A stretch of DNA of 64,000 bases from Amanita rubescens (GCA_015039365.1 WION01000018.1:62001-126000), one strand, 5' to 3'. Shown: positions 25,991-37,866, counted from the stretch's first letter. A program made the numbers and translations. The notes: a model not told the origin generated them from the sequence alone.

Positions 25991-26584
25991 TCATTCGTCC
26001 AAGTCCCATGAATTCTCTTTGACAAGCCTTTCCTTCTCGAGCAAATATTTGCCTATGAGCATGTTCAGAACAAAGTTACCCCAGACGACAAGATGTAACA
26101 ATACCTTCTTTGTACCTTTGCGAGAAATCCGCTGCCTTGTGATAATACCACCCGATCCGGTCGCCACACCCAACGCAAAACACGTCAGCTACCGTATGGA
26201 CACCTGTCCTATCATCCTGTTTCAGTACAGTGTAGCTTGGACAAGTGGATGGAAGATGTACAAGAGCGCTCGATCTTCTCTTCGTCCCAGCCGAACATTC
26301 GTTGCAGAATGCATGAGGCTGTATATGATACAGTTGTCAATGCATCGCCCGAGTGGACAGACCATAGACATACTATCCTCTTCCATCTCTCCCAGAGAAC
26401 GCCTTACTTATCAATTCATCCTGTAGCGACTATAAAAGCCCCATTCTTAATAATGACACCCTTGACATGATCTGGACTTACAATCACAGTTGCACATTTT
26501 GAGCACGAATACACTGGATGGCCTTCATAAGCCAGAACAACTTGCTGATGATTCAGCTTCTTCGCCGCTACTGGAAGAGGCCAT
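25991..26584 (-). CDS. Yippee-like zinc-binding protein (YPEL/Moh1 family)
   Basis: Five exons give a near-complete Yippee fold. ATG at 26584 (MASSSSGEEAESSA); then, one base out of frame near 26541, VVLAYEGHPVYSCSKCATVI. Exon 2 (26429-26374) is SLQDELISKAFSGRDGRG. Exon 3 (26318-26262) is LMHSATNVRLGRREDRAL. Exon 4 (26208-26105) is TGVHTVADVFCVGCGDRIGW followed by YYHKAADFSQRYKEG. Exon 5 (26052-25991) is KYLLEKERLVKENSWDLDE, then the stop. The two CxxC pairs (CSKC, CVGC) bind zinc and the GWYYxKA motif is the family signature. Introns 26481-26430, 26373-26319, 26261-26209 and 26104-26053 all obey GT..AG and keep phase. The protein's biochemical role is not established; yeast Moh1 is stress-associated. 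The gene starts divergently from VPS53. Confidence 0.87.
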
Positions 26585-26687
26585 AATTGGGAAACTTGCA
26601 CATCCCGGCAGCACTGAAGTTAAAGAGGTTGTTAGGGTTAGGGTTTATATAACCGCTTGCAGCGTTGTCTCTTATACGTTATGCATT
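26585..26687. promoter_or_regulatory. Divergent Yippee/VPS53 promoter with telomere-like repeat and TATA
   Basis: Only 103 bases separate the two start codons. The stretch contains two tandem TTAGGG units (26632-26643), immediately followed by a TATA-like TTTATATAACC (26644-26654) about 34 bases before the VPS53 ATG at 26688. Both genes must share this control region. That the TTAGGG pair binds a telobox/TTAGGG-type factor is inference. Confidence 0.5.
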
Positions 26688-29600
26688 ATGTTCGGTGATG
26701 AACTCCATAATGACGTCGTCCTAGCTGTACAGCGCATCCTGGAGATTGAGTCACACGGGAGCACGGATCCATTGGATGATTTGTCGAGTAATTTTAACCC
26801 AGCCAAAGTGCTGAATGATTTGTTCCCTGACGGTGCGTTCTCTTTCTCTGCCCTAGACATATAATTGAAGAATCCCATAGAAAGTTCTCTTGCACAGACT
26901 GAGGAGGTCAATAATCGGTTAAATGATACTCAAGCTCAACTACGTCGCGAAATACAGGCCTTACACGCTGAACTCCAGCGCAGTCAAGATCCTGAACGGA
27001 TGCAGCTCATTCAAGAGATGATTTCGGTCCGTGTTCATCGCTAGAGAGAGTTCGCGCTGCTCAACTGTTGTTAGGATCTTCTAGGTCAAATGTCACGTAT
27101 ACGGGAAAAGGCGACTGAATCTGAGGCCGTGGTTAGGAATATAACAAAAGACATTCAAATTCTTGACACGGCGAAGAAGAATCTGATCTTGAGCATGACA
27201 GTATTGAGACGGTTACAGATGTTGAGTACGTCGATCTCCATCTGCCGCATATATGCTGTCTAATTATCCTTTTACCATTAGTAAATGGGTTAACGCAACT
27301 TGAAGAACTCGTCAAAGAGAAGCAGTACGCAGAAGTTGCGCAGACGCTTTCTGTAAGTTTTGGTCTTCCATCAAGTTTAAATATCTCGCTATATGCTAGT
27401 CCTAGGCCATCAGGGAACTATCCGAGTCGTTTCAACCATATAAAGCCGTATCTCGCATATCACAGTGTCGCAGAAGGATAATCGAAATACAAGGCGAACT
27501 CAAAGCTCGATTGGATGAAGACTTCGACGCTTTGTACGATCATAAGCATCTGCAAAGTCCTAGCTGACACTTTTTTTCTAGCTACCTTCAGGACCCATCT
27601 AAGCAAGTTAAGCCGACCTTAATTGCAGAGGCGTGCAAGGTAGTAGACGTCTTGGGAGACGATTTCCGGCTGCATTTGATTGATCGCTACGTTGCGATGG
27701 AGTTGAAAGATTATCGCCGCGTATTCCGTCCAACGGAAGAAGCAGGGCAGCTCGACAATATCTCGCGACGCTTTGCGTGGTTCAAACGACTGCTTCAAAC
27801 GCACGAACTCGAGCAAGGCCGAGTATTCCCCGGCGAATGGAGGGTTGGATGGTATCTCCTTGCTAGATTTACGGAGATCACGAGGTACGATTATCATAGG
27901 TATGCGGGAGTTAAACTTAAATGCGATGAACAGGGAAGACATAACTGCGCTCCTGGCGAAAGCAGGATCAAACCTTACCGTCAAGTCTTTACTCGATAAC
28001 CTACAACTGACTGTGGAATTTGAATCAACAATGGCCAAGAAATGGGCAACATCGGTAAGCATTGCCGAATTGACTATAGACGAGGTGACCGAAACTGCAA
28101 TCAGTTCAAAGACTATCATGAGTACTGTCGCCGTAAATCACTCCTACGTTTCAAAGCCAATGTCGTCTGCATTCGAGTCGCACATGGGCATATTCGTCGA
28201 TGCGCAAGAACGGTATGAATGATCCCAGTAAACATAGAACATTGATGCTCAACTAGGGTAGGGCGTTGTCCGACATGCTTGCCCCTCACCGGAAGGGCCG
28301 GTTTTCGCGTACACTATCCGTGGACAACTCGTCAGCAGCAGATGGAAATCAAGCAGACGAAGTCACCTCACATCGTGTTACCATCCTCGACGGAATTGTT
28401 CTATTTCTACCGCCAGAGCCTAGATCAATGCGCCAAGTATTCCACTGGTCAGGCACTGTACGACCTGTGCACATTGCATAAAAAGTGGCTCAAGATATAC
28501 GCAGGTGCGTTTTACCAATCTTTATTTCTCATGTTGCTAAATGATTAATGTAGAGGATGTTTTATCCTCAAGTTTGAAGCGGTGCGTAAACTATCTCTTC
28601 GTCTTCTTGTTGCTTACACATCAATTCAGGCCTCCAAGCGCGCCACGCAGATCTACTGATAGTCGATTCGACCCTCAGGAGTTGAAACACTCTTGCATCG
28701 TTATCAACACGGCGGACTACTGTCAAACGACAGCAGTTGATGTGAGTCTCCATCCTTATCATGCAACGTCCGTTAATGAAATCGACAGTTGGAGGAAAAG
28801 ATACGTCAAGAGATTGATGAGGGATTCAAAGAAAAAATCACGCTTCAGACTGAGCGAGATTTGTTTGTCAGGTAGGAATAGGTCCTATTGAAAACAGGCA
28901 ATCAACTTACAAACGTAGTGTCATATCCTCCGCTATCGTGGTACAACTACGAGAGCTGGAACTCGCGTGCGAGTCGGCGTTCTCCACCATGTCTCGAACA
29001 GCCTGGAATACCCTTAACCAAGTCGTTGGGCAATCGCCGTATACCCATGAAGTCATCAAAGCCGCGGAACAAGTTGCAGATACCATCAAACCCCATGTTG
29101 AACAGAAAAAGTACCTGCGCAACTTCTTCGACAAAGCTTGTAGGTATGTTCTCGGATTGGTGGAACGAGCAGGTCCTTAAAGGACTTGCCTAGCCTAATT
29201 TTGGCCAAGTTTACCAACGCATTGGTCAAGAGTAGGCCGTTGAAGGAAATTGGGGCAGAGCAGCTGCTTATTGACCTTCAAGCAATTAAGGCGTTTTTGA
29301 TAAAACTGCCTGGAGATTTACAAACAGCAACGTAGGAACAACACGCTGTAATCTGGGAATTTGTTATTAACAGATGATAGATACACGCGCGGTCCTCACG
29401 AAGAGCACTGGCCGACTGGAGGCACTGCTTAAAGTCATTGTCACTCCTGTCGTATGTCGTCGTAATTCCTTCCAAGGTTTCAATATTAAATCTTTTATTA
29501 GGATCCTCCACAGGGTTTCATACTTAACTATACTCTTCTGATAAATGATGCATCATTCACCAACTTCCAAAAGGTAGCATGAGTAGTGACAAGATGACAT

Positions 29601-29947
29601 GAGGCTAACTTTGGTCAAGATTCTCGATCTCAAAGGCACACCGAAAGCAGCGCAAAATGGCTTACTGGATACGTTCCTTACAAGTCACAAGCACGAAAAC
29701 GGACCTCCAAAGCACGTCGTTCTTGTCTTCTCTGGATATGGACCCGCCGATGCATCCAGGTGCCAGCCTAGTTAGCCCAGGAGCAAGCCGCGTTTCATTA
29801 CCGCTTGTGATCGGTGCGTCAATCAGTGGTGACGGGATATCGGGTGGGGTAGAGGGTGGTCGTCCTACTGATCAAAGGCGGGAGGTATTTTCTGATTTTA
29901 AACGGTTTGTGAGCTTTGGTTTGCGGAAGGAAACTGTGGGTCCTTAG
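26688..29947 (+). CDS. VPS53: Vps53, subunit of the GARP tethering complex
   Basis: Start at 26688 (MFGDELHNDVVLAVQRILEI), followed by the Vps53 N-terminal signature DPLDDLSSNFNPAKVLNDLF. Next come coiled-coil (RREIQALHAELQRSQDPERM, then LIQEMIS, DLLGQMSRIREKATESEAVV) and NLILSMTVLRRLQM. Later exons give EAGQLDNISRRFAWFKRLLQ, ESHMGIFVDAQERALSDML, ELFYFYRQSLDQCAKYSTGQ and EQKKYLRNFFDKAC, all family blocks. The product tethers endosome-derived vesicles at the trans-Golgi with Vps51, Vps52 and Vps54. At least ten short GT..AG introns are present. Near 29683 the frame changes by one extra base (FLT | VTSTKTDLQSTSFLSSLDMD); otherwise the gene looks complete, ending FSDFKRFVSFGLRKETVGP at 29947. 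SNX3 follows 324 bases downstream on the same strand. Confidence 0.87.
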
Positions 29948-30270
29948 GAAGCATTTGCTATCTTATCGCAGCCAAGTATAGATCACCGGACTAAGTTGAA
30001 AATGGTATATCGTATCGCTCATAAAGGCATTTTGTGAAGAGCAAGTTTCTCACCTGAAGGACCCATACGCTTGTTCAGTCGGGCGCGCGAAGATGAGTTT
30101 GTGTCGCAACTCCGAGGAGGGCGATGATCGATGACGCTTACCGTGACGTGACACCCCAACGCAACTTCTCCCCGCCACCAAGTCATTCTAGTACTTGGTG
30201 TCCTTAAAGCTATTCCATCCGTTACGAGTTTCCATAAAACAAAAACAAAGCGGGAAAACAAGGAGAAAAG

Positions 30271-31031
30271 ATGACTACAGCTTCTCCGTTTGCCAGGAGC
30301 ACCGCTTTTGAAGATTGGACAGTGTCCGCTGGGAGGGACATGTCGGTGAGTAGTGGTGTGCATCTATACTCGCGAGGGAAGTCTGACAATGCATGCTTTC
30401 TGTTCCAGGTTGAGGAGATGTACAGCATTCCAGAAAGCTTTCTCGAAATTGAAGGTCAGAAATCCTCAAACCCATGGTGAGCAACGCTTTACTTTATCGT
30501 CTTCTACCTGGCTTTCATGATTATTGCGTGCGGAGACGAATACTGATACAGTTTGGCGCTATGCAGGATTTGGACGAAAGATGTACACGGATTATGAAAT
30601 TGTTACTCGGGTATGTATGTGGTATCATCTCCCTCCTCGAAGCCTTCCACTCCTCCATCCCATGTTCCATTTTAACGTATTTATCTACAGACTAATATAC
30701 CCGCATTCAAACTTCGACATTCCATCGTCCGGCGACGGTACTCTGACTTTGAGGCCTTCCGTGACATTCTCGAGCATGAATCTACACGCGTTAATATTCC
30801 TCCTCTCCCCGGAAAAGTGTTTACGAACAGATTCTCTGACGAGGTGATTGAGAGTAGAAGGGAGGGATTGGAGAGGTTTTTGAGTATTGTTGCCGGACAT
30901 CCGTTGCTGCAGGTTGGTTTTGTATCATTCCCTTTGTGATCGGGCGCTGACGAACGCATTGACAGACGGGCAGCAAGGTGCTCTGTGCGTTCTTGCAGGA
31001 CCCGAACTGGGACAAGAGCCAGTGGTTGTGA
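30271..31031 (+). CDS. SNX3: Sorting nexin 3 (PX domain; yeast Snx3/Grd19)
   Basis: Exon 1 at 30271 ([20 protein letters not shown]) is spliced at DMS|GTGAGT to [15 protein letters not shown]. The next residues should read [20 protein letters not shown], but one extra G at 30454-30455 throws the frame. Further exons give [20 protein letters not shown] and [20 protein letters not shown], then [20 protein letters not shown] and finally [20 protein letters not shown] with L and stop (31029-31031). The PX basic patch RRRYSDF binds PI3P. Snx3 couples membrane proteins to retromer for endosome-to-Golgi recycling. Because the protein is so conserved, the single extra base is most likely a sequence error. 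Confidence 0.9.
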
Positions 31032-31857
31032 GGCAGAGCGCTTCTATCAGTAGAAGTATGATTATGATGACGTATGTTCCCTGCACTTACTTTTGTTCGG
31101 TTTCCTCGCTAGGTTTTGGTCTGTATATCATGTTACCATGTTTTTTATGCATTCTGTATAACATTGGAATGCCAAGTTATGCTTGAACATCCATACATGG
31201 GAGATGTCACTAGTTCACTCCACGCCCCCCACATACCGCAGAACACGAGGCATCACATCACTGCGTGCCCCGCAACTACTTATACTGCCTCACAACACGT
31301 TTTGTCCTACTTTCTTCCTCCCTCATTCCCCCTCCATTGTTACTCTAGTTATCGTCTTGCTCATGCATAATGACAAACCTGCTAACCGCTACGCAATGCT
31401 TACGTGAGTGAGTACAGCCTCCCATGGTTGTCCCCCGGAAAGGCTGTGCATGTGTTATTTTCAATTGTATTATTCGGCGGTGTGCTTGATTGACACACTG
31501 GCCCTTGGCGTACTTAGGGCTTAGGGAACGGACATGAAGAATGAAGGAAATAACAGGGGACAACAAGAGATTATAATCGATAAGAATGGGGACCGACTCA
31601 ACGCACGTCGCAAGTCTTTTTTGTACGTCCCCACCAGATCTGAACTCGCACGTTACAGAGCCTTAGCCAGTGTATCGGACTCGGACTTGGCATGGGTTCC
31701 AACAAAACACTAAGTCTGTGCTGAGACGAGAACAAAAACCAGGGTCGTTATCTCCATTCGGCTTCTTGGTGCCGGGACTACAACAGCGCCATTCCTTTTT
31801 CTCTCTTAAACCTCCAAACCCTCCGTCCCATTCGTCACCCGCCCCCCGCCACTAACA
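31032..31857. other. Intergenic
   Basis: Holds the SNX3 3' flank and the promoter of the next plus-strand gene. A pyrimidine-rich stretch (31790-31850) directly precedes the ATG at 31858, as is usual for fungal leaders. No other feature was seen. Confidence 0.5.
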
Positions 31858-32760
31858 ATGATCTCCTCCAAGCGCAGCCAAAACAGACGCGTACACTTTG
31901 CGGAAGATTGCATTACCTTTGCTCTCCGCACACCATCTCCGACCCATTCTGACTCGTCGTTCCAATCAATCTCAGACGAGGCAGACCCGCCAACTCCACC
32001 AATGGCGTTTCAATACAACTCATCCCCATATCCGTTCGGGTCTACGGCCCTCTTTACCTCTCCAGCGTTGAGCCATGGCCTTTCGCTGTCCCCGGCCTCG
32101 GCACCGCCCACCCGCCTCTCCACCGGTCTGCCAACCCCAACACCATCTCCACCCAACTCTGTCACACATGCAAAATCACCAGCCCCGATGAGCATGAACA
32201 TCCACTACCTTCTCGCCTATTCTCCCTTCTCTACCTCCCCGCTCAGCTACAATATAGTTCATCCACCTCCTGCCGACTTACTAGATGAACCAGCTACGAA
32301 CCCGCCACTGGCTCAAATGGTTATCACGTTTCCTCTTTTGCCAATTGCTTGGCAAATTATGGTTGTTCCCGGCATGGTCCCCTCTTCTTTCAACGGTACA
32401 GACAGCTTCTTCTCACCGGCAACCGTGCATAGTGCTCTCCACGGAAGCCCGGACCAAAGTCCTTCTCGGGGATACATCACTATTCTCGATATCCTGTATG
32501 GCGTGTATACTTCGCTTCGCACCATACTTCATCCTTCCGAATACCACTCTATCGTTTCAACTCCCCCATTCTCAGAGGATGCCGTTACAGCCGCCTTTTG
32601 GGCGCGCCTAGCCCAAATCGAGGATCCTATTAAAAAGGAAGAGCAACTGCGCCGGGGTATCAGGAGGATCGATTTCCTAGGAAACAAGACCCGGTTTTTA
32701 GGACTTGCGGGAACGTTAAAAGGAGATGTATGGGAATTAGGACTCGGTCATGCTGACTGA
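31858..32760 (+). CDS. DUF6699-type protein, intronless
   Basis: An uninterrupted 300-codon frame. The N-terminal third is Pro/Ser-rich and disordered (for example PTHSDSSFQSISDEADPPTP). The folded part begins about residue 110 (MNIHYLLAYSPFSTSPLSYN) and carries the pattern I associate with the fungal DUF6699 family: a beta-rich segment (LAQMVITFPLLPIAWQIMVV), then a helix (YITILDILYGVYTSLRTIL), then RRIDFLGNKTRFLGLAGTLK. No catalytic residues are evident and the function is unknown. The start is the first ATG after a pyrimidine leader. Family naming is from memory and should be checked by profile search. Confidence 0.75.
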   Translation: MISSKRSQNRRVHFAEDCITFALRTPSPTHSDSSFQSISDEADPPTPPMAFQYNSSPYPFGSTALFTSPALSHGLSLSPASAPPTRLSTGLPTPTPSPPNSVTHAKSPAPMSMNIHYLLAYSPFSTSPLSYNIVHPPPADLLDEPATNPPLAQMVITFPLLPIAWQIMVVPGMVPSSFNGTDSFFSPATVHSALHGSPDQSPSRGYITILDILYGVYTSLRTILHPSEYHSIVSTPPFSEDAVTAAFWARLAQIEDPIKKEEQLRRGIRRIDFLGNKTRFLGLAGTLKGDVWELGLGHAD

Positions 32761-34421
32761 CCTAGAGTCAAATATGAATCCGAATTGCGTTTTTTCCCGG
32801 TAAGCGATTCCATATCTTGACGTTTTTGTGACCGAGTCTGATTCCTTGCTAGGTCTAGATTATTTGTTCAGTTATCCTCACTATTTCCCCCTCCATTATT
32901 ACGGACTCTTCCACCTTTCTTAGAATCACAATCTCATATCATCAAGGCATAATCATCCGCTCTAATCCCATTCTTCTCCTCCCGCAACACGACGTACCAG
33001 AAGGCCGGCGCGTTATGACTCGACTACCCATATTCACGAGCCAAACGTATACCCTATACCCAGGCCCAGGTCCGGTGATGCGCGTCGTATCGCTATGGTA
33101 TCCCAATTATCCGTATTTGTATCGCCCCGAACCCTTGGCGCACTCCAAAAGTCTATTATTATCTGCGCCCTTCTCACGTCGCCCGCGCTTCCCATATGGT
33201 TAAGCCCGTCTCCCCGCATTGGGACCGTTCGTCCAATATGCGACGCGAGTAAAATCCGAATTCCAAGAGCAAAAGTTGTGTAGGATATTCTCGTATTCTT
33301 CTTGCCCACGTATTGTCAACCACCTGTCTTACTGCCCCCCTCATCCTCTTTAGTCGTCGGCGGGCATTTCGTTCGCCGTCGTTCTCATTTCATTTGGACT
33401 CTTTAATAACTCCGTGTATACCAAACAAACTCAATGTACTAAAAAAAAATACATAACAGCCAGTTTCCTACCGTTTTATCATTATAAAGTAAAGTTGACA
33501 ATATATAGACGTTAATAAACATTTTAAGTTGTATGACGCTGGGTTTGGAATCTGTCTCGTGCGTGTTACATGTATTAAAGTTTGTTTAATGGAGGACATC
33601 GCCGAGACCACGTTCCCGGGGGCAATGACGCAACTTTCATTGTGCATGTGCGACTGACAGACGTCATTTACAATGGTACTTGGATTATATGACTGTGCCT
33701 GGGTCGGAATTGTGGCTTGTCCGTCATTAGCATGATGTTCCGTAGTAGATCGAAATCTTGTCATCGAGTTTGTTAGTAGTGGCAGGCCAACATTGTGCCT
33801 GTTCAAGTGGAGTTCTGATATATTTGGTACCGGCGCTTGCGCAACTGTGCAGATGCTAATGCCACCAAATAGGTTGAGAGTGTTCGGTGACAACGAAACA
33901 TTGAAGATCAAAGTTCATGAGCTAGAAGAGAAACTAGCAGAGAAGTTCTAGCGCGGAGGGGCAAGATGGGCAAAAGCACAGAATCCGCAACTTAAAGACT
34001 GCGCGAGATGTGCGCGGCTCACAGTAGAGAAACGACCGTGGAAGGGCTTGCACAATCAGAGATGATAAATTATTGCAACCGTCTGTGAAGGTCGACTTCG
34101 ACGCGACCAAGTTTAAATTTCCGGGCAATAATTTTTAATACACACCTATCGTTGACCCATCGTCTGAGTTTCGGATTATATGACTTGCGCGGGCCAATGC
34201 ACGGAGGGACTCCGGTGAGATTATTAGTGTCAAATGGTCACGGTCATGCTGCATGACTTACCCCACGTTCATGCTCTGGTCTAGAATTTCATCAATGACG
34301 TTCCAAAGATCGAAGTCCTGTCAATGCGATCAGGTCAACATTGGAGAGTAACTTCGGAGGAACGATCAAACATCCACTGTTCAGTGATTAGTAGTCAATG
34401 ACGTAATACTCTCTTGGATCC
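32761..34421. other. Intergenic, no feature seen
   Basis: ORFs here (a minus one at 33911-33468, a plus one at 33015-33203) show no recognisable family and no coding-like composition. AT-rich tracts lie around 33430-33520. No repeat or RNA gene was noticed. Confidence 0.45.
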
Positions 34422-35286
34422 ATGACAATAAACAGACCAGCCACAGTGTTGCAGCTTTTCCTCCACGAACCTGATGCACCAATTAAACAAGAAAATGACG
34501 ATATTCTACGTCGCGAACCTGCCGAAGTGGTGGACATGGCGTTGGGAAGATTACAAAAAGCCGGAATAGTCTTGCTAGAGTGGCATTCCTTGCTCTACCA
34601 CAGGATGAATGTCCCTGTCCTCATCAAGGCACCCATCTGCATTTCCATGCCCGTTTCAATGGTTATATCGAGAATTTCTCTCTAGGACTATTCATATGTC
34701 GTGCCCGACGAGCAGCTAGATCAAGCCTCGGTCCTTCTCTCTTCTATGGGCCTCCCTCTTTCACCTCCCTCGACGCTCCTTCTGCTGACAGAAGGTGACT
34801 TTCAAGCCAAAAGGCGCTTTCATCGGACCACTCTTTGGACCGTACGTACACCACCTGGCACTCTATCCGCAATCATTTTCCACCCTCGACAACTCTGAAC
34901 TTGAAGAAAAGCCGCCCTCCCACCACTCTGCTACCTCTTCCACATGTAAATCGATTCGTGTACCTTCTCGACCAGCAGTCTACGCGTCGATCATCCGCAT
35001 GTTGCTTAATTACCCAGAATATTGTACTACAACAACGGTACTTCGGTCGGATCTATCTGAACTTATCGGATACGATCTCCTCGGGTTGGAAGAGGAATAT
35101 TTGGATCCAAACAACGAAATAGGGCTGACGCAGAGGTTGGCGCACGCTACCCAGGTTGTATCGCAATGGGGAATTGACGGGGTTTGGCGCCCAGGAGAGG
35201 AATGGATAGGACATGCACTGGATGCGGTCGTTTCAGGGACAGGGAGTATAGAGTATCTCCAGTATCTCCCTTGTAAGGAGTCATAG
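34422..35286 (+). CDS. Conserved Agaricomycete protein of unknown function, frame-disrupted
   Basis: The coding parts are LGRLQKAGIVLLEWHSLLYH, then in the same frame DYSYVVPDEQLDQASVLLSS followed by MGLPLSPPSTLLLL, and after a shift VHHLALYPQSFSTLDNSELE ... RPAVYASIIRMLLNYPEYCT ... DLSELIGYDLLGLEEEYLDP ... VSGTGSIEYLQ, stop at 35286. The second half resembles a hypothetical family that I recall as widespread in Agaricomycete genomes, with no assigned function. The in-frame TAG at 34683-34685 and the one-extra-base shift near 34845 break it. An intron may explain the first break, since the upstream part is the least certain. I cannot propose an activity. Confidence 0.5.
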
Positions 35287-35836
35287 TCAATCTACCTTAA
35301 TTGAGTGTGCTTTCGTGAACTGACGGGAGCAGAAGATGATTCTAACTTACTAACGAATATCCGACAGCGGCTTCTGCTGACAGTTTGCCGCCTCTATAAA
35401 TTTATTTCCTTTTTTACTGACATCCGAGGCATCCCCCAAATAACGCGCAGCAAGTCCCAGTCCAGTACCACTAATCGTCCCCCTTGAGATCTTGAGACTC
35501 GGAATAACAGGTTGGTTGCATCGTTCTTCTGAGCAGTGAAAATATGATGTCCGGATTTTTTTCCTGACCTTCTTAACCCTGACCTTCCCAAGTGGATATA
35601 TTTAGCACTTGAGCGCTTGAGCAACAGTTCTGTAGATGATGGACATGATGCACGGATGAAGTCCCAGCCTCACCAAATAATGTGCTTGGAATAAATGTCC
35701 GCATATTCAGTCATCTGTGTTCACATTTGGAATTTTAAAACTCATTCATGCTGGCATAGATAATTACTGCATTCGACCAAAAGACAGTGGAGTATGCACC
35801 AATCACATACATTGGGTGGAAGTAAATATGCATCTT
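35287..35836. other. Intergenic between convergent genes
   Basis: Lies between the 3' ends of the plus-strand unknown and the minus-strand F-box gene. AT-rich near the F-box stop. Nothing else was seen. Confidence 0.5.
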
Positions 35837-37420
35837 CTAATAAACATTTGGCTGATAGAATTTGGACCACATATCAGGAATCTCGGAGTCGGAAATACGT
35901 GACGGATTGGACTTTTCCTTCGGAGTACCGTTAATGACTACTCCAACACCCAGTTCTCTGAAAGCATCTGCATAGTTAATAAATTCACTATGATTCCCTA
36001 CCGCCCTAAAGTTCAGATTTTGAAAAGCAGTTATCATCTGATGAGTGCCCTCGTCTTCTTTCTTCGCGCTCTTACGGCGGGTCTCTACCATGGTAAACAT
36101 CCTCCCCGGGTCGCATTCGTTATTTGTCTTGATGGATACCAGGCGACGCCCGAGCCTGCCGGTTGATAATCCATCCATGGCATCTTCATCAAACGTTATG
36201 TTTTTCGAGAAAGCGCAACACCGCAATTGCGGCGCGCATTTCAGCACTTCGCTGGCGGTTGTTGAGCCTGTTTTGCGGAGCTCGAGTTCCTCCAATCGAG
36301 AGAAATTGAATCTTTCTGACATCGTAGGCAGCGTGGTCGACGAAAAGCCGCGGTAAAGCAATGACAACTTTTGCAGGTTTGGAAATACGAGTGAACGTCC
36401 AATCGCATCGAAAACGATAGATCTGCGTCGCTGACGATGGAATTCCAGAATGAGAGTTTTCATATTAGGCAGGATGACGTTTTCCATGGTCACCAGTGGC
36501 TCCTCCCCTTCCCACTCCCAATACCAGACGGCACGACATGATTCGAGTGACGTGGCCCGGAGTAAAACATTTAAAAATTGCGTGGGTGTCATTTCAACGC
36601 ATCGTATGTCCAGGTGGCGCATTTTGCCCATCGGCAAACAACCAAAACGTAGGAGATCGAGGCACGGACCCGAAGCGCAAAGTAAGAAGTTCACGCGGCT
36701 AACAAAAGATTCCAAACGCAGGGTTGGAGTGACTTTATGAGCATGAAGGACCACTCGGGTCTCTGTGAGATGTGGAAGAGCATCGTCGGGTATTTTCGAT
36801 AGTTCGGCGAGTTGACAAGACGAAAGCATCATCTCTATGCGTTTGAGATGTAGAGGTCGACAGAGAGTTTCAAGGGCATGCGCGAGATCCGGAATGACGG
36901 TTTTTAACAGGCAGAGTTTGAGTACCACGGACATGACCTTCGCTCGCCCGAGCCATATTCTCGCCATTTCCAACGTCTCTTCATCGAGTTTCACCATCAT
37001 GACGTTATTCCATAATTCGCCAGTGTTCAATGCTATTCGTCGCCAATCGGAGCAAACATGAGAGACGATCTGCTGTGGAGGGGCACATGCGCGTTGGAAA
37101 GGAAGGTAAACCTCCTCATGCATTTGGGCACGTAGGATGAATATGTGCTGAATGATCTCGACGGGAAGCCTCTCGTGCAATGGCAACTTTTCCGAAGACC
37201 ATTCCGGTGGACTGTCTACACCGAAACATGATGGGGGATCTATATCCCTTTCCGTGAGGCGCAAGGCCGATCCGCCTTCTGCAACGGAACAAGAGCTCGT
37301 CATACTAGTCGGTTCCGAGTGGTCGGGGCCGGTTGGAGCCGGACTGGTCGATGCCCCCATCTTAGTGGACCTCTCGCTGAGGGAAGACTGAGAATTTGTG
37401 AGAGGTACTATTGGGATCAC
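35837..37420 (-). CDS. F-box protein with LRR-like C-terminal part
   Basis: A single-exon frame of 527 codons. A disordered N-terminus of about 75 residues is followed by the F-box (LHERLPVEIIQHIFILRAQ ... QIVSHVCSDWRRIALNTGEL, WNNV), which in this family binds Skp1 in SCF ubiquitin ligases. The remainder has leucine-rich segments at irregular spacing (LHLKRIEMMLSSCQLAELSK, FPNLQKLSLLYRGFSSTTLP, RLEELELRKTG), typical of the large Agaricomycete F-box expansion where the C-terminal part chooses the substrate. No frameshift is seen. Another in-frame Met lies about 20 codons into the frame (MGASTSPAPTG), so the start could be slightly shorter. Confidence 0.85.
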   Translation of the reverse strand: MIPIVPLTNSQSSLSERSTKMGASTSPAPTGPDHSEPTSMTSSCSVAEGGSALRLTERDIDPPSCFGVDSPPEWSSEKLPLHERLPVEIIQHIFILRAQMHEEVYLPFQRACAPPQQIVSHVCSDWRRIALNTGELWNNVMMVKLDEETLEMARIWLGRAKVMSVVLKLCLLKTVIPDLAHALETLCRPLHLKRIEMMLSSCQLAELSKIPDDALPHLTETRVVLHAHKVTPTLRLESFVSRVNFLLCASGPCLDLLRFGCLPMGKMRHLDIRCVEMTPTQFLNVLLRATSLESCRAVWYWEWEGEEPLVTMENVILPNMKTLILEFHRQRRRSIVFDAIGRSLVFPNLQKLSLLYRGFSSTTLPTMSERFNFSRLEELELRKTGSTTASEVLKCAPQLRCCAFSKNITFDEDAMDGLSTGRLGRRLVSIKTNNECDPGRMFTMVETRRKSAKKEDEGTHQMITAFQNLNFRAVGNHSEFINYADAFRELGVGVVINGTPKEKSNPSRISDSEIPDMWSKFYQPNVY

Positions 37421-37866
37421 TTACGAGTGTGAATGGCAGGTGTTCAGACCACAGACCAGTGGCGGCTACAGCGTGGTAGAGGGGAGGCAGGCGGCCAGTT
37501 CATCGCGAAAGGATGTCACTTATAGAAGCGGAGAAGCGCCTCAGATCGGATGGGTGTAATAGTTCAACAAATTTAAACTCAGGAATACCAGGCGCCTACC
37601 GCAGCCAATTCGCTTTACGAATGTATTACCGAACGTAACGAATGTAACATACTACAAAGAGCTACGCAAATGCAATGATCGTATGGATACAACATTGAAG
37701 AATGAAAGCCACAGTAAATGGTAAAATTGAGGGGACGAATGTATGTGCTATTAATGAACGTGGCGTTCCGATCAGGAGTAATGGACATGGGATGATGGAA
37801 CATGGAAGTGAGCGCTTAATAGATGCGTTGCGGCCGATGATAGGTGTGTGGTGTCGCTGTTGCCGC
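37421..37866. other. Intergenic between two minus-strand genes
   Basis: Contains the promoter of the F-box gene on its left side and the 3' flank of the large transmembrane-protein gene on its right. No ORF or repeat of note was seen. Confidence 0.5.

Noticed and set aside
26632..26643. Two TTAGGG units as a telomere or chromosome end
   Set aside because: Only two repeats, inside a promoter flanked by intact genes; not a telomeric array.
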